Of a stretch of DNA of 64,000 nucleotides, positions 60,487 through 64,000 are shown in pieces. The notes under the pieces are model-generated. The model was not told the DNA's origin and searched no databases. It saw only the letters and a program-made list of their open reading frames with translations. This DNA comes from Listeria ivanovii subsp. londoniensis (GTDB taxonomy: Bacteria > Bacillota > Bacilli > Lactobacillales > Listeriaceae). Made by a program: the position numbers and the translations under genes. Within the stretch, counting starts at the first letter, position 1. Each line of letters starts with the position of its first letter. The stretch covers positions 1,622,001 through 1,686,000 of the forward strand of contig NZ_CP009576.1 of NCBI RefSeq assembly GCF_000763495.1, given 5' to 3'.

Positions 60487-61796
60487 TGATGAAACAGCAA
60501 AAGTACGATGATGACTAAAAGAATTAGCACAATCGTCGTTGGTCTTCCAGTAACAATGGTTTGATACGGAATTTTTGCAAATAAATTAGTTAAGTTTTCT
60601 ATTACTTGAATAAAAAAAGTGAGTATTATTTCTGGAATAGTTAATACTGTAGAAGAAGTAAACGACAATAAAAGTACTAAAAAACATCCTGGTAAGATAA
60701 TAATTGTAAAAATGGGTATGTACAATAAATTAAAGAAAATACCTACCCATGAAAATGAGTAAAAGTGGTACATCATTACAATGGAGGCTGTTATGGTAGA
60801 AACAAAGGAAATTGCGAGGGATCTTGATAATGGATGTTGTAATTTCATTAATATCCCTTGAGAAGATAAAATAATCCCAAATGATACTGCATAAGAGAGC
60901 TGAAAACCAACTTCATAAATCACATATGGTTGAATGAAGAAGAACAAAATAAATGAAATACAAATAATAGAGAATGAGCTCCACTTAGTTACAAACTTTT
61001 CTGATAGAAGTAATAGTCCGGTCATTGTAGCGGCCCGAATAACCGGTGCATTAGCTCCTGTTAAAACAACATAAAGTGGTAAAAAAATTAAAAGCAATAA
61101 CACCGTTCGCTCGCGTGTGATACCTATTCTTAACAATAGAAAATAAATTGCAGCGATAAGCAAATTAACATGTAGTCCTGAGATAGCGAGTAAATGAACA
61201 ACCCCCATTTGTTGATATGCCACATAAAGATCTAGTGAAAAACCATTTTTATCACCAGCAATTAAAGCGAGACAATAAGGGCTAACCTTCGAAGAGATGT
61301 TTTCCGTTAGCTGATTAATCAGCTTCAAACGTAGGTTTTGAATACGCATTAGTAAAGAAGGTGCGATTTTTGGCGTGATTTGAAGTGTTGAAGTTTTGAG
61401 AATGTAATTAATCCCTTTTCTTTGCAAATATTCTTTGTAATTAAATTGATTTTGGTTTCGATTAACTTGTGGAGATTCTAAGCTACCAGAAACAGAAATA
61501 AATTGACCATATCGGAGTTGCTTTAAATTGTTTTGTTCTTTTTCGGTAGCAATTCGATAACTTAATTGGAACTTCTCTTTTGAACAGCGAACCGTAGCTT
61601 GAAAACTATCGCCATCAATTTTCAACTCATTGATTATTTGACAGCTTCCGGTAAAGTCGCCGGTCGTATAAGAAGAAGTATTAAGCTTATTAACGAAAAG
61701 AAACAAACAACTAGTAAAAAGGTAAACGAGGATAAAAAGAAGGAGAAGTTTGGATTTCTTTTTAATGGTAATTATTATGAGCAAACAAATACACAC
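60363..61796 (-). CDS. comEC: ComEC N-terminal fragment (membrane channel part)
   Basis: The 477-residue frame from the first conventional start (GTG 61796) holds an OB-fold-like DUF4131 segment (about 30-140) and the Competence domain with about 8 helices (about 185-450), including LLAISGLHVNLLIAAIYFLLL. It ends in 25 out-of-frame residues after the T7 run. Without the first 23 codons one membrane helix would be missing. No ribosome-binding site precedes the GTG. Confidence 0.7.
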   Translation of the reverse strand: MCICLLIIITIKKKSKLLLLFILVYLFTSCLFLFVNKLNTSSYTTGDFTGSCQIINELKIDGDSFQATVRCSKEKFQLSYRIATEKEQNNLKQLRYGQFISVSGSLESPQVNRNQNQFNYKEYLQRKGINYILKTSTLQITPKIAPSLLMRIQNLRLKLINQLTENISSKVSPYCLALIAGDKNGFSLDLYVAYQQMGVVHLLAISGLHVNLLIAAIYFLLLRIGITRERTVLLLLIFLPLYVVLTGANAPVIRAATMTGLLLLSEKFVTKWSSFSIICISFILFFFIQPYVIYEVGFQLSYAVSFGIILSSQGILMKLQHPLSRSLAISFVSTITASIVMMYHFYSFSWVGIFFNLLYIPIFTIIILPGCFLVLLLSFTSSTVLTIPEIILTFFIQVIENLTNLFAKIPYQTIVTGRPTTIVLILLVIIVLLLFHQWQKKSFPVVILICFFVSAISQLSILMVKLALLMWVKVIVS

Positions 61797-61881
61797 GGGA
61801 ACGAGAGAGCTGGCAAAAGCCGTACTGATAATAGCTAAAACGATTATAGCTAAATAGCGCTCGATAACGTCCCCTCCTTGA

Positions 61882-62442
61882 TTAAGTTAACTTTTCTGAG
61901 ATGTGTTGATAGAGTTGTTCTGCTTTATTAGGCGCAATATTTAATTCTATAGCAGCTTCTTTTACTAAAGTATGCATTTTTTCTTCATTCCAATTATTTA
62001 CTTGAAGTACAGACTCATCAAACTCGACTTTTTGTAAATCAACACCTGCGAGCTCAAATAATTCTAATGCATATGGATGATTCTTATAATCTTTAGCAAA
62101 ATAAACTTTTTTAATACCGGCTTGAATAATTGATTTTGTACATGCTAGACAAGGGAAATGTGTCACATATAATTCGGCTTGGTCTGTTGTCGCACCAAAT
62201 TTGGCGCATTGCAGTATGGCATTCATTTCGGCATGAATCGTTCGAATGCAGTGACCATCAACTACATAACAACCGTGTTCTGCACAGTGATCTCCCCCAG
62301 CAATGGAGCCATTATATCCGCCAGCAATAATACGCTTATCTCGAACTATTGTTGCACCTACCATTAATCTTGTACAAGTACTCCTTGATGATATAAGATG
62401 ACTTTGCGCCATAAAAAACTGATCCCATGCGATTCTTTGCAC
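61882..62442 (-). CDS. comEB: ComEB, dCMP deaminase family protein
   Basis: Zinc deaminase of 186 residues: catalytic HAEMNAILQ and zinc motif PCLACTKSI, with an extra Cys/His set in GDHCAEHGCYVVDGHC typical of dCMP deaminases. It probably converts dCMP to dUMP for thymidylate synthesis; a role in DNA uptake is not established even in Bacillus. Intact. It lies between comEA and comEC. Confidence 0.93.
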   Translation of the reverse strand: MQRIAWDQFFMAQSHLISSRSTCTRLMVGATIVRDKRIIAGGYNGSIAGGDHCAEHGCYVVDGHCIRTIHAEMNAILQCAKFGATTDQAELYVTHFPCLACTKSIIQAGIKKVYFAKDYKNHPYALELFELAGVDLQKVEFDESVLQVNNWNEEKMHTLVKEAAIELNIAPNKAEQLYQHISEKLT

Positions 62443-62513
62443 ACTAAAAACTCCCTTATGATTTGATAAATATTAGTATAGGTGTTCATGAGGAAGTTCG
62501 TCAACCACTTTTA

Positions 62514-63122
62514 TTATTTCACATCCAAATATTCCTTTAGTTTTTCGATTGTTTTTTCTCCGATACCAGTTACATTTTGTAAATCTTCTATTGTTTGAAA
62601 TAACCCCTCTTTCTCCCGATATTCAATAATAGCGGTTGCTTTTGACTCGCCAATTCCTGGTACTGTTTGTAAATTAGAGGTAGAAGCTGTATTGATGTTG
62701 ATTTTTTCTTCCGTCTTCTCACCGGCTTGTTCACTTCTACTTGTAGAAGTTTCCGATCCTTGCTCGCCTTTTTTGTAGACATAGATGCTCATTTCGTCTT
62801 TTAATTTTTCAGCCAAATTCAGCTTACTACTTTCAGCTTCTTCTGTAAGCCCTCCAGCTGTTTTCACTACATCTTGCACTCTTGCATCTAAAGGTAGTTT
62901 ATAAACACCAGGCGAGCGGACGGCGCCTTTGATATCAATGTAGACATACTTAGCTTCATTTACTTGCTCTGTATCTGCTTTTACTTCTGCAATGGTTGCT
63001 GCATTTGTAGTTACTTCTTCTGTCTCCTTATCTGGCATACACAAATAAACTAGTCCAGCGAAAATAACAGCCACTATAATCAAGATATAATTCTTAAGTT
63101 TTTTTATTTGTTCTATCACCAC
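62514..63122 (-). CDS. comEA: ComEA, competence DNA receptor
   Basis: Membrane-anchored double-stranded-DNA receptor for transformation (about 202 residues). One helix (about 12-30), an SLBB-like domain (about 58-110: VYIDIKGAVRSPGVYKLP), a Ser/Thr/Gln linker and a tandem helix-hairpin-helix DNA-binding domain (ININTASTSNLQTVPGIGESKATAIIEYRE, TGIGEKTIEKLKEYL). Three in-frame GTG codons lie at the start; GTG 63122 is best spaced from AAGGA. Confidence 0.9.
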   Translation of the reverse strand: MVIEQIKKLKNYILIIVAVIFAGLVYLCMPDKETEEVTTNAATIAEVKADTEQVNEAKYVYIDIKGAVRSPGVYKLPLDARVQDVVKTAGGLTEEAESSKLNLAEKLKDEMSIYVYKKGEQGSETSTSRSEQAGEKTEEKININTASTSNLQTVPGIGESKATAIIEYREKEGLFQTIEDLQNVTGIGEKTIEKLKEYLDVK

Positions 63123-63136
63123 TATCACCGTCCTTA

Positions 63137-63164
63137 ATTATAGTATTCGCCATATTGATTGAAA
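63137..63164 (-). promoter_or_regulatory. Putative promoter of comEA-comEB-comEC
   Basis: Minus strand TTTCAA (63159-63164), 16-bp spacer, TATAAT (63137-63142). It lies only about 15 bp before the start codons, which would give a very short leader. No clear ComK box. Confidence 0.4.
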
Positions 63165-63198
63165 TTCCTTTTTGACGAAAATAATGAAAACTACGTAA

Positions 63199-63232
63199 AA
63201 AAAGAAAGTAATTTTGGAAAATTACTTTCTTG
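63199..63232 (-). terminator. Terminator of the methyltransferase gene
   Basis: 14-bp perfect stem AAGAAAGTAATTTT/AAAATTACTTTCTT with two-base loop, T7 run downstream on the minus strand, overlapping the stop codon. Confidence 0.85.
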
Positions 63233-63953
63233 CGACGAAAAAGATCCTTTCACTCGTAGTTGTAGGTTTTTTTAAACTGAAATCTGCGTAAACTTCTATT
63301 TTCGTGAATTGGTATTTTTTTAGAAGGTTTTCATAATGGGCAATCGGATATGTCCGTTCTTTGTGTAATTCATCTACTCTCTGATAAACATCGTCTTCGT
63401 CCAAAATAAAGAAAGTCAGTTCATGTTCAACAGAATGCTTTTGTACTCCAGGAAATGAATTCCAAATGGTGGCTATTTCTTCATCGCTGTCGCCGTAAGA
63501 ATATTCTTTGAAACCTTCTTCCACTTTATAAACAGAATGAACATCAAACAAGAATAGACCACTTGGTTTTAAATGTGCTGATACAGCTTCAATTGTGTTT
63601 TCAAGTGCTTCTTCGGTTTCTAAATAATTGAGTGAATCACAAAAACAAGTAATAGCATCAAAAGATTGGTTTAAGGAAAGTCTAGACATATCTTGCTTAA
63701 AAATCGGCAAGTCAATCTCAGCAGCAGCTATTTTCTCCTTAGCAACGGCAACCATTTCACCTGAAAAGTCTACTCCTGATACCCGGTGACCTAAAAAACT
63801 TAATCGAAGGGCAAATTCGGCTGTTCCACATGCTAAATCAAGAATGTTTTGTGGTTTTTCACCGATGAAATTTGCTGAAAATTGAACCCATTCGTCATAT
63901 AGTTCTGAATCCATTAATCTATCATAAAATCCTGGAAAATATTCGTAACTCAT
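63222..63953 (-). CDS. Class I SAM-dependent methyltransferase, 243 aa
   Basis: Soluble methyltransferase with the SAM-binding motif ILDLACGTAEFALRL, acidic VSGVDFSGEMV, and FDAITCFCDSLNYL. It corresponds to the YqeM-like gene that stands next to comEA in Bacillus and Listeria. Substrate unknown. Ribosome-binding site AAGGAGAAAAGTACA. Followed by its own terminator, so independent of comE. Confidence 0.88.
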   Translation of the reverse strand: MSYEYFPGFYDRLMDSELYDEWVQFSANFIGEKPQNILDLACGTAEFALRLSFLGHRVSGVDFSGEMVAVAKEKIAAAEIDLPIFKQDMSRLSLNQSFDAITCFCDSLNYLETEEALENTIEAVSAHLKPSGLFLFDVHSVYKVEEGFKEYSYGDSDEEIATIWNSFPGVQKHSVEHELTFFILDEDDVYQRVDELHKERTYPIAHYENLLKKYQFTKIEVYADFSLKKPTTTSERIFFVARK

Positions 63954-63967
63954 TGTACTTTTCTCCT

Positions 63968-64000
63968 TAAAAAAACAGACGAGAAAATTTCCCGCCTGTT
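63968..64000 (-). terminator. Terminator of a minus-strand gene beyond the window (partial)
   Basis: Arms AACAGGCGGGAAA and TTTTCTCGTCTGTT with T7 on the minus strand; cut by the window edge. Confidence 0.6.

Larger units (their letters stand above)
59626..61865 (-). pseudogene. comEC: comEC, disrupted: start codon reads AUC and frame shifts at a T7 run
   Basis: ComEC is the DNA-uptake channel and nuclease-like protein of competence. All parts are here but in two frames. From 61865 an open frame (IERYLAIIVLAII...) follows AGGAGGGG at ideal spacing, yet its first codon is ATC where ATG would be expected. At a run of seven T (60441-60447) the frame must move by -1 to reach the metallo-beta-lactamase part. 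The heptamer T-TTT-TTT is in the zero frame, so -1 slippage would give a joined product of about 746 residues. The simplest view is decay of a once intact gene; programmed slippage or AUC initiation is possible but unproven. Confidence 0.75.

Overview
The window is chromosomal core sequence from a low-GC Firmicute of the genus Listeria. The gene order matches the lmo1422-lmo1485 segment of L. monocytogenes EGD-e as I remember it: bilEB, mntH, opuC operon, thiT, rnjB-dapA-dapG-asd, sodA, prsA, zur operon, rpoD-dnaG, glyQS, era block, dnaK operon, lepA, comE operon. Two genes expected in that order are missing: ispG (between the DUF1189 gene and azlC) and ispH (between cshB and the Nif3-like gene). 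Absence of both late MEP-pathway genes is a described trait of Listeria innocua, so L. innocua or a close relative is the best guess. No mobile element, prophage, CRISPR array, tRNA or rRNA is visible.

Layout. 1-7.5 kb: end of bilEB, an uncharacterised gene, the manganese importer MntH, the OpuC compatible-solute ABC transporter behind a sigma-B-type promoter, and the thiamine transporter ThiT behind a TPP riboswitch. 7.7-23 kb: an ABC-F protein, a flavin disulfide oxidoreductase with a second sigma-B-type promoter, RNase J2, the dapA-dapG-asd lysine/diaminopimelate genes, a class B penicillin-binding protein, SodA, AzlCD and PrsA. 23-31 kb: the zinc operon zurA-zurM-zurR, ppaC, nfo, cshB, a Nif3-like gene, trmK and rpoD. 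32-46 kb: dnaG, glyQ-glyS under a T-box, recO, and the phoH-pgpH-ybeY-dgkA-cdd-era run. 46-58 kb: yqeY-rpsU, then hrcA-grpE-dnaK-dnaJ-prmA-rsmE under a CIRCE operator, hemW, a divergent epimerase/MerR pair, lepA and divergent rpsT. 58-64 kb: holA, comEC-comEB-comEA and a methyltransferase.

From about 22.3 kb to 64 kb nearly everything is read from the minus strand. The exceptions are one small membrane-protein gene (39.5 kb), the merR gene (55.6 kb) and rpsT (58.2 kb). Genes are tightly packed, with intrinsic terminators at most transcription-unit ends.

The most notable observations are the double loss of ispG and ispH, and the apparent decay of comEC. ComEC has a -1 frame break at a seven-T run just before its metallo-beta-lactamase domain, and an AUC codon where its ribosome-binding site predicts the start. 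I do not see a new multigene system here. Smaller points are a palindromic MerR-type promoter that may fire in both directions, two sigma-B promoters with identical geometry, a structured leader on the DUF1189 gene, and degenerate catalytic motifs in RNase J2 and the ABC-F protein.
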